Assembly (NCBI GenBank): GCA_009760855.2 | Contig: WPIO01000074.1 | Location: forward strand, 1,144,501 to 1,208,500 | Reading direction: 5' to 3' | From: Cristatella mucedo | Lineage: Eukaryota; Bryozoa; Phylactolaemata; Cristatellidae | DNA: 64,000 nucleotides | In this document: positions 12,240 to 23,659 of the stretch, piece after piece | Layout: each line of letters opens with the position of its first letter | How positions within the stretch are numbered: the first letter of the stretch is position 1 | Notes under the pieces: model-generated | The model's database searches: none | What the model was told of the DNA's origin: nothing | What the model saw: only the letters and a program-made list of their open reading frames with translations | Made by a program: the position numbers and the translations under genes

Positions 12240-12445
12240 GCTTATAATAATAATAAAAACAGTAATGCACTTGATATAGCACCCTCAGAGAACTCAATCT
12301 ATTTTTAGGTGCTTTACATTTGCTGCAAAGGGAAATGCAACTGAATGGTAGTAATATCATGCTTGATAAACAAACAACATGAATAATATGGTTAGGGGTG
12401 ACATGCACAGGGTCAGCATGCAAATGTGGTTAGTGGCAGCATGCA
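12240..12445 (-). mobile_element. LINE-A 3' end, severely truncated
   Basis: Carries only the 3' UTR (CAGCATGC / CATGCTGACC blocks) and the tail hairpin, preceded by a short TAA repeat on the + strand. About 200 bp of non-LINE DNA (12,446-12,640) separates it from the next LINE-A. That spacer has inverted CCAAT motifs (GATTGGC and GCCAATC) and an 11-bp inverted repeat GGCTGCACCTT/AAGGTGCAGCC. Confidence 0.85.
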
Positions 12446-12644
12446 CCGTGTCAGCACGCCGATTGGCTGCGCCGGTGCGAACTTCATAAAAAAAGTGAGA
12501 CCACAGGAACTTGCCCATTCCTGCCCAGCAGGCTGCACCTTCGACAGAGCACAGCTCATACATCGGGGAACGAGGCGTGACAACTAAGGTGCAGCCGCTG
12601 GCGTCGGCCAATCAGCCATCTAGAACGCGGCGACCATGTAATGA

Positions 12645-13850
12645 TAATAATAATAATAATAATAATACACTTGATAAAGCACCCTCAGAGAACCTAATGC
12701 CTTTCTAGGCGCTTTACATTTGCTGCAAAGGGAAATTCAATTGAATGGTAAGTAAAATCATGCTTGAAAAACAAACACGATGCATAATATGGTTAGGGGT
12801 GACATGCACAGGGTCAGCATGAAAATGTGGTTAGTGGCAGCATGCACAGTGTCAGCACGCATAAGCACATAAAGGACAAATCACAGGGACCCACTAAATG
12901 CTGTCCTAAATAGGGCTGTGTTTTTAAGTTCCTTTTAAATGTGGTCAGGTCAGGGGATGTTCTGACGCAAGTCTGGAGTAAATTCCGGGCTTTGGGAGCA
13001 TACGAACTAAATGCATGGTCTCCAAAGGGTTTGAGGTTTGTATGAGGCATCGGTAAACTGCTGGATTCCGAAAAGCGGGTGGTGCGATGCTTGGCCTGGT
13101 GGGGGAGTAGATCTGACAGATAGGCTGGAGCCAAACAATGAAGTGACCTAAAAGTGACTGACAAAGCCTTGAAGTCAATCCGTTGCTTGACTGGTAGCCA
13201 GTGCAGGTCGGTGAGAAGTGGTGTGGTTTGGTAACTGCGACGTTCACGACAGACAAGCCTAGCTGCAAAGTTTTGCACCAGCTGCAGTCGCCTGATCGCA
13301 CATGCTGGTAGGCCAGTAAGCAGTGAGTTGCAGAAGTCGAGACGAGATGTCTCGAATGCATGGACCAACTTAGATGTGGTATCCTTATCTAAACAAGACC
13401 AAATTTTAGCAATATTATGAAGCTGAAAATAGGCAGATTTGACCGTGGAGCTGATATGGTCGTCTAACGAGAGGTCGGAATATGACACCTAGATTTCGAG
13501 CTGATTCAACAGGAGATATGCTGGCAGTGCCAATTTTGAGCGTCAGCCTTTCCAATTTCTGAATCACACTGTGCTTGCCCATAACTATTAAGTTAGTTTT
13601 ATCATCGTTTAGTTTAAGAAAAGGTGCTGCTATCCATGTGTGGATGTCATCAATACATGCAACAAATGAGTTGAGAGAATTTGAGGTGCTCGAATGCTGG
13701 GAGGGATCAAAGCAAAGGTACAACTGAGTGTCATCCGCATAGAAGTGAAAGCCAAGATTGTGCTTGGCAATCGCATCAGAAAGAGGGAGAGTATACATGC
13801 ATAGAGAAATACTCCCCCGGACATAGCATATGGTATCGGCGAAAAGATGG
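12645..13850 (-). mobile_element. LINE-A, 5'-truncated copy with YADD reverse transcriptase remnant
   Basis: Read on the - strand. It starts within RT just before motif C (FHFYADDTQLYLCF at about 13,720-13,770) and continues through the motif D block (LNDDKTNLIVMG), the C-terminal block (HWLPVKQRIDFKA), the 3' UTR and a (TAA)n-complement tail at 12,642-12,665. At least one frameshift lies near 13,480. The residual open frame of 224 codons covers the carboxy-terminal region only. It is younger than the 4.6-6.9 kb copy. Confidence 0.92.
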
Positions 13851-13934
13851 AGATTAGGTTCTCCTACTGTGCTAAATACTTTATTGTTGCTCTTAACTTT
13901 AGCTGAGATCCGCAGTCAAATAAGTATCATTCTA

Positions 13935-14578
13935 ATGTTCCTCACGATCGTCTCTTACTGATACCGAATTCTTCATACCTGACCCTGAACTGATCGCAGC
14001 CAGTCTGCAGTTTTTACCCTTTGCCATTTCCACTATAATCTTGAAACTGTGGAACCTTAAGATGCTTGACATTGATGATGCTTGCACAAAATTCCCCTCT
14101 TTGGCCCTGCTGCTAAGTTCTCCGACCGACCTGTCCTCACTGGAGACATGATATAGCACTATGCCAGCCAACTTTCTTGAAGCATTTGTATCATTAAAAA
14201 ATCACAAAGGGTGCTCTCTCCCACATGGCTAATAGTTTACCGAAGAAGTTAAACTTTAGCTTCAACTTAGCTTGGTCCACTAAGTAAGTACAAGCTTGAG
14301 AATTTGAAAAAAGATCAGAACTTACTGGCCTTCGAAAAGTATTCGAGGACTACTGTAGATCAAAACAATTGATCCTAGAAAAGGCAAAGTCTAGCTTATG
14401 TAACAATGTCACTGAATCAGTGATGAACCAACCAAAAATGCTTATCTCGACCATCACACGTCTCCTTCACTGCTCTCACGTCAGCACTTTACCCAGTGGT
14501 CCTAATGGCGGTCGTGCAGATCGCTTTTATGGATTCTCCGTCATCAAAATAAATTAAATAGGTGAATCTCTCCCAAGA
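13935..14578 (+). mobile_element. LINE-A fragment, endonuclease-RT linker
   Basis: Degenerate + strand match to 53,380-53,900: the SRNLKTLDID-like block appears as LWNLKMLDID near 14,045-14,075. A polypeptide similar to the SQISSLP region follows near 14,470-14,500. It lies head-on to the minus-strand LINE-A just upstream. Confidence 0.75.
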
Positions 14579-14639
14579 TAAAAGACTACCCACTGGACAC
14601 CTCTAGTGCGCGATGCTCTGCACTGATCTGCTGCTGCAG

Positions 14640-15400
14640 ATTAGAAAAGGACAGGGCAGCACCGGACAGAAAAATGCAGGGCAGAGCATCGCAGCACAGC
14701 ACAGCACAGAACAAAGCAATACAGATTAGCACGTCGCGGAGCAGCATGGCTCGGAGAAGCAGAAGGGTAGCACAGAACAGAGCAGAGCAGAGCAGCAGAG
14801 CAGCGCAGAGAAGCATGGAGAAATGCAGACAGAGAAGAGCAGCAGGGAAAGCACAGTGCAGTGTAGCACAGTGCAGCCCAGCACAGAGCAGAGCACTGCA
14901 GGGCAGGGCTGAGCTGAGCTGAGCAGAGCAGCAGAGCACTGCAGGGCAGGGCTGAGCTGAGCTGAGCAGAGCAGCAGAGCACTGCAGGGCAGAGCAGGGC
15001 GGAGCAGGGCTGAGCTGAGCTGAGCAGAGCAGAGCAGGGCTGAGCTGAGCTGAGCAGAGCACTGCAGGGCAGAGCAGGGCAGGGCTGAGCTGAGCAGAGC
15101 AGCAGCACAGAGCCATGAAAACCAGCCTACAGCAACGCTGTGCAGAGCTGCATCAATTAGCACAGTGTATTGCAGTGCTGAGCAGAGAACGGCAGAGCAG
15201 GGCAGTGCACCTCAGCTCGGAGCAGCGGCGCATCACGGTTCAGCGTTGCGCAGGCCAGCCCAAAGCAGCGCAGCTCTGCACAGCCTCAGCGCTCAGAGCA
15301 GTGTGGATTAGTGCAGCGCAAATTAGCACAGAGCACAGAGAAGCACAGAATAGAGTAGAGCATAGCAGCGCAAAACAGCTCAGAGTCCTCATCTCGACAC
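14640..15400. repeat. GCAGA/GCTGA pentamer-based minisatellite
   Basis: Built from GAGCAGAGCAG and GGGCTGAGCTGAGCT units. The core at 14,890-15,110 contains longer repeats of about 40-60 bp (AGCAGAGCACTGCAGGGCAG). Divergence rises toward 15,400. The composition leaves several frames open on both strands, giving Cys/Ala/Ser-rich translations that are artefacts. Confidence 0.9.
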
Positions 15401-15529
15401 TCGTTGCGGGGCATTTATCTATCTCAGCTGCTGCCTGTCCTGACGATTCTTTTTCATTTGCCCCTTGATGTAACACGGGGAGTCACTTCCGGTTCACCGG
15501 TTCACCTGCTTTCGTTGTTGCATCCTTGT

Positions 15530-15785
15530 TGGCTGTCGGACCTCTTCAAGTCAGACCTCTTCTTTTGCTGTCAGACCTCTTCTTTTGCTGTCAGACCTCT
15601 TCTTTTGCTGTCAGACCTCTTCTTTTGCTGTCACACCTCTTCAAGTCAGACCTCTTCTTTTGCTGTCAGACCTCTTCTTTTGCTGTCGGACCTCTTCAAG
15701 TCAGACCTCTTCTTTTGCTTTTTCTGTCGGACCTCTTCTTTTTCTGTCGGACCTCTTCTTTTGCTGTCGGACCTCTTCAAGCTCG
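15530..15785. repeat. 20-bp tandem repeat array
   Basis: About twelve units of TCAGACCTCTTCTTTTGCTG with variants. Some units carry a CTTCAAG insertion or TCGGACC in place of TCAGACC. Confidence 0.95.
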
Positions 15786-16124
15786 CTTAACACGAGGACC
15801 CGCCTCTAGTCAACTGCAGAACGGCAGTTTTCGTGGCACTTTCACCACGTGGCCCAGTGATGGGGGTGAAACACTGTCGCCAGCTGCCTGATCGGCATTT
15901 GGCCGGCAAGCCGTTCTGGCCGATGCTATGAGCTACAGCCACCTGGCGCCAGGCATAAATAAACAGGGAGAGTTTCAGCAATTTCCACCCAGTCTCCCCA
16001 GCTGCAGATGCTGTCCTCAAATTGAAAGAGTAGCTGCGAATCAGCTAAACATTGACATTGCAAACCTAACGAACAAGCTCCAGGCAGTTGTTTGAGATAA
16101 TCACCTATCTGAGCCTCCACTGTT

Positions 16125-17315
16125 TCGGGTGTACAACAACTTTCTCAAAAATGCAGACTTAGATGAAGTCTCTCAGCCAGCGTAGCTTCTGTCGGCAGCG
16201 TTTGATACAATCGATCACCAAGTCCTTCTCAGGGTCCTATCATCTGGCCCCGGCATCACTGCCACTGCCACTTTGGCAGACTCCAAAGAATTGGTGTTAA
16301 TGGGAAAATGTCACGCAAATGGACGCTATAATACTGGGGTACCCCAAGACTCTGTGCTTGGACGATTTATGTTTGCAATTTTTTCTCTCCCTCTTCCCGG
16401 TGTAATTTCCACGAAGAATCTGCACTCACTTGTAACTTGCTTTGATCCCTCCTAGTCCTCAAGCCCATATAATCCTCTCAACTCCCTTACAGCATGTGTT
16501 GCTGACATCTGCATGTGTATGAGTGCCAACTTTCTCAAATTGAATGACTATATAACCAACTTAATAACGATGGGCCAACCCTTTTGTGACTCATAAATTG
16601 TAAAACCTGTTCCTTATGGGCTCTTTCAGAACCTTTTCTGAGGTATCTGCAGGAAATCCGGTTACCCTATTTCACAGCGACCTTTTACTAAACGACCGCA
16701 TCAGCTCCACAGTCGAGTCTGCTAACCTTCAGCTTTGTAGCTTAGCCTAAATTTGGGCTCGTTTAGACAGGATATCCGCATACATTCTGTCAATGCATTT
16801 GTTGCCACCCATTATGACTCGTGTGACTCACACTGCTTTTAGGTCTATCAGCCAAAGTGACCAGGCACTGGCAGTAAGTGGAAAAGTCTGCAGCCAGACT
16901 TGCCTGTCATTAGAATAGCAGATGCTACATTACGCCACTTCTTGGCCATATGCACGGGCTCCTTTTTAGGCAGACCGTCGATTTTTAGGCTAGGCACATA
17001 CCATATACCATAGGCCATACCAGCATCGCTTGTATCTCAAGTCACTTGGCAATGCCTCGAATAGACCTAAATCTTTTCGAGACGGTCACGACATTACCTG
17101 ACTTAAAGATGTTTAAAAGAAAGCTAAAGACGCATTTGTTGCTCACAACCTTCTCACAGACTTCAGTGGTTTTTCATTGCATACTTATGCGTGTTGAAAC
17201 TGTGCATGCGATCTCTATCCATATTGGCATTCTTCTTTTGCAGCATACGTAAAGTTCGTAGGGCAGAATTACAGTACTCAGAGGGTGCTATATAAATGCA
17301 TTATTTTATCATCTC
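16125..17315 (+). mobile_element. LINE-A-related element, old 5'-truncated copy
   Basis: It starts in RT at a VYNNFLKNAD-like block (compare VYNDLLRNAD in younger copies) and passes through AAFDTIDH near 16,195-16,220 and a GVPQ-like block near 16,338. It ends with a recognisable 3' UTR and tail near 17,280-17,312. Stops and frameshifts are everywhere. Confidence 0.85.
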
Positions 17316-17859
17316 TAAAGTTAGCAGTTGCATGACGTTATGAGTTTATCACTTTTGTGAACAAATAACTGCAACTCGACTCATTCATCATACCACTGCC
17401 AAAGCTATTCAGTAACTCTATTAAGAAGCCTGCTGAATTGAACCTGAACTTAGAGACAATTCAGAAATCATTGGTAAGTCAAAGCATTTTAATTTAACTT
17501 AAGATGATTGTCATTTTTGACATAAAACCTTAGCTGCAGTGAATATTTTGCAACAGTACATTCAAGGTCTTACAATATTTATTCGTAAGACACATTCCAC
17601 TATACAACTAACGTTCCATATACAAGAGAACTACTTGAAATTCTCCCGGTGACTTTCCCCTGTAGAGAAGCTGCTTCTCCCGACAGAGTTAGAGAAAAAT
17701 AGTGTTGGGAAAATTTGGGAGTGTCCTTTTGGCCACCATTTACTAGAGCTTGAATAATCTAAATATTTGTTTTGGTTTAAAAATCCATAATTCCCCCGAG
17801 TCCTGGGTGCTGCCTCTGAAATGACGGAGGGCTGCGGCCGGCCGATCGACTTAGCGTTA

Positions 17860-18000
17860 GCCTATAGATAGCAGTAGCAGTAGCAGGCTAGAGATAGTGC
17901 GTAGATAGCAGAAGTTGTACCTGGCTAGTAATAGAGCATAGATAGCACTAGTAGTAGCGCGGGCTTGCCATGGCGCATAGATAGCAGAAGTTCAGCCGGA
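17860..18000. repeat. Irregular ATAGATAGCAG repeat
   Basis: Scattered repeats of a CATAGATAGCAGNAG unit. The same motif returns at 18,360-18,480, so one repeat block appears to be split by the LINE-A tails at 18.0-18.35 kb. Confidence 0.75.
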
Positions 18001-18004
18001 AAGT

Positions 18005-18125
18005 GTAATGCACTTGATAAAGCACCCTCAGAGAACTTAATCTCTTTCTAGGCGCTTTACATTTGCTGCAAAGGGAAATGCAATTGAATGGTGAGCACTA
18101 TCATGCTTGATAAACAAACAAAATG
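18005..18125 (-). mobile_element. LINE-A 3' tail fragment
   Basis: About 120 bp holding the tail hairpin (AAGCACCCTCAGAGAAC...CTAGGCGCTTT as seen on the + strand) and part of the 3' UTR. Confidence 0.9.
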
Positions 18126-18177
18126 AATCGAACGTAGATAGCCGTAGTAGTAGTAGTAATAATAAGAATAATATAAC

Positions 18178-18345
18178 AAGGCACTTGATAAAGTGCCCTC
18201 AGAGAACTCAATCTCTTTCTAGGTGCTTCACATTTGCTGCAAAGGAAAGCTCGATTTAATGGTGAGTAATATCATGCTAGATAAACAAGACGAATAACAT
18301 GGTTAGGGGAGACGTGCACAGGGTCAGCATGCGTAAGCACATGAA
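18178..18345 (-). mobile_element. LINE-A 3' tail fragment
   Basis: Tail hairpin plus about 120 bp of 3' UTR, preceded by a TAG/TAA-rich stretch. It has the same orientation as the neighbouring fragment. Confidence 0.88.
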
Positions 18346-18979
18346 GGACGCTAGGGATGCGACAGAGCATAGATAGCAGTCGTCGTAGCAGGCTAGCGAT
18401 AGACCATAGATAGCAGCAGTGGTAGGAGCGAGATGGTGCATAGATAGCAGTAAGTGGTATCGGGCTAGCGATAGTGGTAGATAGAGCACTGGAGCTGGCT
18501 GCCGCTGGTCGTCTTGTGCTGCCGCACCAGGAGGGCGACCTCACAAGCAAGACCAATCGAGAGTCACTGCCTTTGGCATGTACTAATAACAATGTATTTG
18601 ATTTAGAGCCCTCTTTAGTCCGGTTCGCACAGCAGAGAGCCAGTCGAAGACCAACGCCAACAGTTTATTATACGAGGCACTGAGCAGAGTGGCATGCGAC
18701 TCCCTTTGCCCCCTTCTCCCGGTCAACTCTCGTCTCCTCTAGCACGGCTGTCCCCAGGCCGACCCCGATGATTCATCCGAGGCTGACCACAGCTGTGCAG
18801 CATCGGACGACTGTGATAATGGATCCACCATCTGTTCACCAGTGGATTACCGGCCTGCGTGTCCAAGCCACATCGCAGGCGGACCACAGCTGTGCACTTG
18901 CCCCTCTCGATGGTGCTTTTAACTGCTGTTCGCCAGAGGTTTTAGCAGAGGAGCAGCACCGGCCTGCAAATAATAAATT

Positions 18980-19165
18980 GAACTAGACACTCAGAGAACT
19001 CAATTTCTTTCTAGGCACTTTACATCTGCTGCAAAGAAAGCATGATCAAATGGTTAATGGTGGAATGCTCAATAAGCGATGAGAAAAACATGGCTAGGAC
19101 CGACATGCACAGGGTCATTGTGCAAGTTTGGTTAGTGGCAGCACCCATAAGCACACAAGGGGCGA
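18980..19165 (-). mobile_element. LINE-A 3' tail fragment
   Basis: Diverged tail hairpin, CTGCAAAG block and the CATGCACAGGGTCA 3' UTR block are visible in order. Confidence 0.82.
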
Positions 19166-19169
19166 TCAG

Positions 19170-20360
19170 AATCATTGCCACCTGCACAGTGATGCATCAG
19201 TGCTCTACTGGTGCACTGCCAAGCCTCGCATTGACTTCCGGAGAGCCTCGGTTTGGCTTAAAGGCATTTTCTTGCAACGGCCTACTGACAGTCAGACTCA
19301 GCTATCCTGCTCTCGGGTGCTCTCGTGCTCCTTACAAGCAGCCACTCCTCAGCATCACATAGTCATGCCTTCTTTCGCACTGCCGACTGTGCAGTCGCCA
19401 GCAGCTACGAGCTTGTACGTGCAGTGTCTCTGTGATCGACGTGCGATCGTCTGTCCCGATCAGCTTGTTCCTTGTTCCGGCGAAATGCTCTGCGCCGTCC
19501 ATCGGTGTGCTGTGGATGCTTACTAGCCCATGATTTAGGTAGGGTATGTGACCTACCAGAAATCTTCCCGGCAGGTGGCTCTACGATTGTCTACACATTT
19601 CCTTTAGCAGGCTGGCCCTAAGCGTGACTTTGCTAGCGTTTGCATTCATAATACCATGCCTGTCACTAAACCGAAGTGTGTACTATCTTTCAACGAGTTG
19701 TAAAGCATCTGCTTAGAGACTAAGATCTGTGCGGATGCTACCAAAACGACGAATCCTTAATTGTTTTATTTTCTATTAGGTAACCACCTACTCCTCAACA
19801 AAAGTAACAGTCTCAGAACGGTAACCGTAACGAAGACGCCTCCAATAGGAGCTATAGCTCTGAAATTAAATAGGTCAAGGCTACTGGGATCGACGTAAGA
19901 TGTAACTGGAGCCACAGGAGGAACAGCTGCGGCGGCAGTAAGCCGGCAGCAGCAGTCGGGGCAGCAGCAGTGCTGCCTTTGTTGGCTGAAATCTGCAGCC
20001 AGAACTCTTCGCTAGCCAAGCAAAACTTAAGCGACTGATTGCGTCCGGCCAAGGTCAATGTTCGAGGTCAGGTAAAGCAGCATTGGAAATGGACATGTGG
20101 CAGTTGCAAAAGCTTATCCACAGGAGAGTCCCAAGCGATATGGATGGGTCAGGACGCCGCGACCGACTGCTGGAGCAACCGCGAGCTACAGTGCTCTCTC
20201 TCTTGTCTCTGACTCGAGCCACTCGGCAGAGCCGTCACTTGTCTGTTCCAGCTTGTCAACTTGAGCTAGTCCGTGAGCTGGTTCAGTGAGCGATGCGTGA
20301 GTAATCTCTCCTAAGCTTTTTTGCAGCTAATTGTGAGGATTTTCAGCATAACTCATATTC
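19170..20360. other. Intergenic DNA, no supported gene
   Basis: Short frames occur on both strands but none has a recognisable domain. A GTGAGTAAT donor-like site at 20,296 has no convincing exon upstream. Confidence 0.4.
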
Positions 20361-20365
20361 AGTAT

Positions 20366-20367
20366 AT

Positions 20368-20396
<29 letters not shown>
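20366..20396. repeat. (AT)n microsatellite
   Basis: Short pure AT run. Confidence 0.9.
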
Positions 20397-20398
<2 letters not shown>

Positions 20399-20527
20399 GT
20401 CATAATATATTATTCAGTGTATTCAGTGTAAGTATATTAAGGCTTCATCGTGGCACTTCCTGGTTATGGGTTCGTTTAATGTTTAGAGTGATGTATTTCA
20501 TTGCCACAGGCTGTGCAATTCGAGCAA

Positions 20528-21176
20528 GTCAATGAAAAATAGACGGAAAAAAAAGGAAGAATAGACGAAAGAAGAAAAAATAGACGAAAATAAACAAAAT
20601 AAATAAGTAAATAAAAAGAAAGGAAGAATAGACGAAAGAAGGAAAAATAGACGAAAATAAACAAAATAAATAAGTAAATAAAAAGAAAGGAAGAATAGAC
20701 GAAAGAAGAAAAAATAGACGAAAATAAACAAAATAAATAAGTAAATAAAAAAAAGGAAGAATAGACGAAAGAAGAAAAAATAGACGAAAATAAACAAAAT
20801 AAATAAGTAAATAAAAAGAAAGGAAGAATAGACGAAAGAAGGAAAAATAAAGACGAAAAAAAACAAAATAAAAAAGAAAATAAAAAGAAAGGAAGAATAG
20901 ACGAAAGAAGAAAAAATAGACGAAAATAAACAAAATAAATAAGTAAATAAAAAGAAAGGAAGAATAGACGAAAGAAGGAAAAATAGACGAAAATAAACAC
21001 AATAAATAAGTAAATAAAAAGAAAGGAAGAATAGACGAAAGAAGGAAAAATAGACGAAAATAAACACAATAAATAAGTAAATAAAAAGAAAGGAAGAATA
21101 GACGAAAGAAGGAAAAATAGACGAAAATAAACAAAATAAATAAGTAAATAAAAAGAAAGGAAGAATAGACGAAAGA
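20528..21176. repeat. 67-bp minisatellite, 9-10 copies
   Basis: The purine-rich unit (GAATAGACGAAAGAAG, then AAATAGACGAAAATAAAC, then AAATAAGTAAATAAAAAG) recurs at intervals of exactly 67 bp (for example 20,559, 20,626 and 20,693). Units differ by a few substitutions and small indels. Because 67 is not a multiple of 3 and the - strand has almost no stop triplets, long Phe/Leu/Tyr-rich frames overlap on the - strand. They are artefacts. Confidence 0.97.
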
Positions 21177-21179
21177 CGC

Positions 21180-22840
21180 GCGAAGGTAGCCGGAACGCGA
21201 GCTCTCAGCCATGGCAACCGTGTGAGCAATTTCTGGCTTTAGGATTTCTCTTGATGAGTGACAAAGGGCGGCGAGTTTCTTCTCGAGGAGCTGGCATGCC
21301 CCGGTTGCCGTGATAGTTAGGACTAGCAGAGTTGTTCTGCATCGTGTAAATAAAAAAAATTTCTCAGTACAGCAAAAGATAAGTATTTTAAGTGCCGCTT
21401 GCAGATCACGCGCCAAGCTTTAGATGTAGTGCGTCGACCTACTGCATTTGCCGAGCTCAGATACTAGTGGGCAGGTGGCTGAAGGGATAATCGTAACGAA
21501 AGCAGCAGTCGGAACACTTTCCTCTTTTTGCCACAGTTGGCTATTATTCCCTGTCTGGAATGCTGTTTTATCCACAAATGTAGTCCGTGGTATGGTCTCA
21601 AGACTTGAGTTAGCGTTTGATCTTTTTTTAAACCGTGTCGGGCAATCAGTAGCAGCTAATCAAGCACAGGCCGTACAATCAACGGAGTCTCGCTCAGTAG
21701 TACGTGCTCTCATAGTCTTGTTCTGTTGTAGTACAGGAAATTCTTTGCAATCAGGCTTCGCGTGAAGCTTCATGACATGCTGTAATCTTCATGACACGTG
21801 ATCCTATTCCTGACACGTGATCATCTTCTAACACAAGTAGTTTTGTTGAGCCTGCGACCAACGTCAAGTCGTTCGAGGACCCTAATTTCATTTTATATAC
21901 ACCCAAAGCAGGTTGCTCACTACCAAATGAGGTCACGGCATTGCTTGGCTTGATGAAATTTGAAAAACCAAGGTTTAAACCTACCTGTTCTTCAAAGAAC
22001 TAGCTAGGTCAGTGCGAACTGGCCTAGGTGTGCCTATGCCTGCTGAAATCGTGAATGTCAGCACTAACTTAAAGACGAGTGCCGTTTCTGGAATGCTTAC
22101 TGTGAGTTCCTAAAAATAGATCTATTTCTCGCATAACATGTTTCGAATAAATATTACAATCACTTTTTACTGTAGTTATTCATAGCCTTTCGGTCACTTA
22201 CGAGACGACTTCACCACACCCGGTGGTTGTCTCAAATCCAGAATGTCCTATTGTGTTTGACGACCAGAGAGTAGTAAAGGCATGTCGAGCTTTATCTCAG
22301 GCTGCCGTGTATGCTTTCGTAGTGTTGCATGATCTGCAGGCGACAGAGAGTTGTTTTCAACGGTCAGGACCCCGAGGATATCTGCAAATTGGGTCAGTCT
22401 TTCAAATGATAGACCCTTCACTCACCATTCGCCTCCTTACGGAGCAGGTGAGAGGGCACATAATAAACATCTGCCAATACGCTCGTAGATCTGGCTGCTG
22501 CTGCTGCTGCTGCTGCCGCCGCATCTGCGAATACTCCGGCGGACACGTAAGGCTTCTTGAGCGCTACAGAGGCTCGTCAGACTGAGTTGGTGTGACGCCG
22601 ACAGTGGCGGCCATCATTGGATCGATTATCCGTGCATTTATTATCGGACCAGCTGTAGCCATGGAACGCCCATCCGTCTTTAAGGCTCGATTATCGAGCT
22701 GGTCAGTAGCTGGCTCTAGCAGAGCAGAGTAAGAGACGCAGCTGTCGCTGCCTCTGTAGCTGCAAGCCAAAGTAATACGGCACGCGGCACAAATGGCGAT
22801 AGCGAAGCTGTCCGTTAATTACTTCGGCGTAATGTATGCA
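21180..22840. other. Intergenic DNA, no supported gene; short (CTG)n
   Basis: Frames of up to 120 codons show no domain. A (CTG)n run lies at about 22,493-22,517. Confidence 0.4.
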
Positions 22841-22853
22841 TGAGATGCTGCTC

Positions 22854-22860
22854 TATATAA
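22854..22860 (+). promoter_or_regulatory. TATA box of the peptide-precursor gene
   Basis: TATATAA lies 45-51 bp upstream of the ATG at 22,905. A start site about 30 bp downstream would leave a 5' UTR of only about 20 nt. There is no other TATA-like motif nearby. Confidence 0.6.
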
Positions 22861-22904
22861 GCCGAATCGTGCCTGCACTGTCTAGCCCAAGTCCGAGGGC
22901 GGAA

Positions 22905-23509
22905 ATGGCGTTCCTGAGGATGGCGTACATAGTTTTGCTGCTCCTCATAAAATACCTCGTTTCTATCGATGGTGAGTGGGTGTCTTAAAAGGCGTTGCTA
23001 AAACACGCTATTTCGAGCGACCAGGTCGATCAAGGATGCGTCACAGCTTCGCAACGTCTATACAGGTAACGTATCTGTCGACAATGCTGTGCTGTGCTCT
23101 TTGAATTCGCTCGCTTTTTACAGGACTTCCAGTAAGAGGTCTATCCGGCGATCGAAGGCTGCTCACTGCACTGCTCCATCGTGACAGATGTCCTACTTGG
23201 AGCAACGGCCAATCGATCCACTGCAGACTGGGGCGTAGTGATACGATCTACCCGAGCAATCGGCAGATTAGCAGGTATGCGAAATCACCGGTCACTCTCG
23301 CAGTCTCACAGCTGCGGGTGGGTGGAGCGAAATCTCGTTTGTCTCACGCAACGCCCCAACTCCTGTCACGCTGTCGTTCACTTTGCCGTTTCAGGGAGCA
23401 ACAGCTCAGAGGCATTTTCCCTGATGACGAAGCGCGGTACTGGATCGGCAAGAGAAGCCTTCGACGTACGACCTTGGCGAGGCGACCTAGCTTTTTCCAA
23501 GAGTGGTGA
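22905..23509 (+). CDS. Secreted peptide-hormone/neuropeptide-like precursor, three exons, unidentified
   Basis: Exons 22,905-22,971, 23,124-23,274 and 23,395-23,509 join in frame (phases 1 and 2) across GT-AG introns of 152 and 120 nt, with donors GTGAGT and GTATGC and acceptors TTTTTACAG and TTTCAG. The product has 110 residues. Residues 1-22 are a signal peptide (basic start, VLLLLI core). A segment with two cysteines 11 residues apart (Cys45, Cys56) could form a disulfide loop, flanked by basic sites (Arg33-Arg34, Arg42/Arg44, Gly59-Arg60). The strongest processing signal is Tyr88-Trp-Ile-Gly-Lys-Arg93, a classic amidation plus dibasic cleavage site predicting a peptide that ends in Tyr-Trp-Ile-amide. 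A short basic tail with Arg96-Arg97 and Arg102-Arg103 follows. No homology to a named peptide family is recognised. The gene model is a manual inference; the alternative is a secreted protein that is not processed. Confidence 0.7.
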
Positions 23510-23633
23510 CGTAGTGCTCCGATGGCCGAAGCCGGATGCACCGGATCTCGAAGGCTCTGTCGCGACCTTCGATTGCAGAATGTAGCGGTCGCGTTTACTG
23601 AAACCGCCCACTATCACAATTTTTTCCGTGCAC

Positions 23634-23658
23634 AATAAATGAAAGTTGTCACAATAAA
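23634..23658 (+). terminator. Poly(A) signals of the peptide-precursor gene
   Basis: Two AATAAA hexamers (23,634-23,639 and 23,653-23,658) lie 125-150 nt after the stop codon. Confidence 0.6.
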
Positions 23659-23659
23659 A

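Noticed and set aside
14586-15163. Cys/Ala/Ser-rich frames of 145-176 codons on the minus strand
   Set aside because: Produced by the GCAGA/GCTGA minisatellite; overlapping frames are all open, which real genes do not show.
15404-15891. Leu/Phe/Ser-rich frames of 74-128 codons over 15.4-15.9 kb
   Set aside because: They read the 20-bp tandem array in three frames at once.
20476-21416. Long Phe/Leu/Tyr-rich minus-strand frames of 197-295 codons
   Set aside because: They are read through a 67-bp tandem repeat whose complement lacks stop triplets; all frames are open and no domain or start context supports a gene.
22223-22585. 120-codon plus-strand frame upstream of the peptide gene
   Set aside because: Ends in a (CTG)n run, lacks a recognisable domain, and precedes the TATA box of a gene that is better supported.
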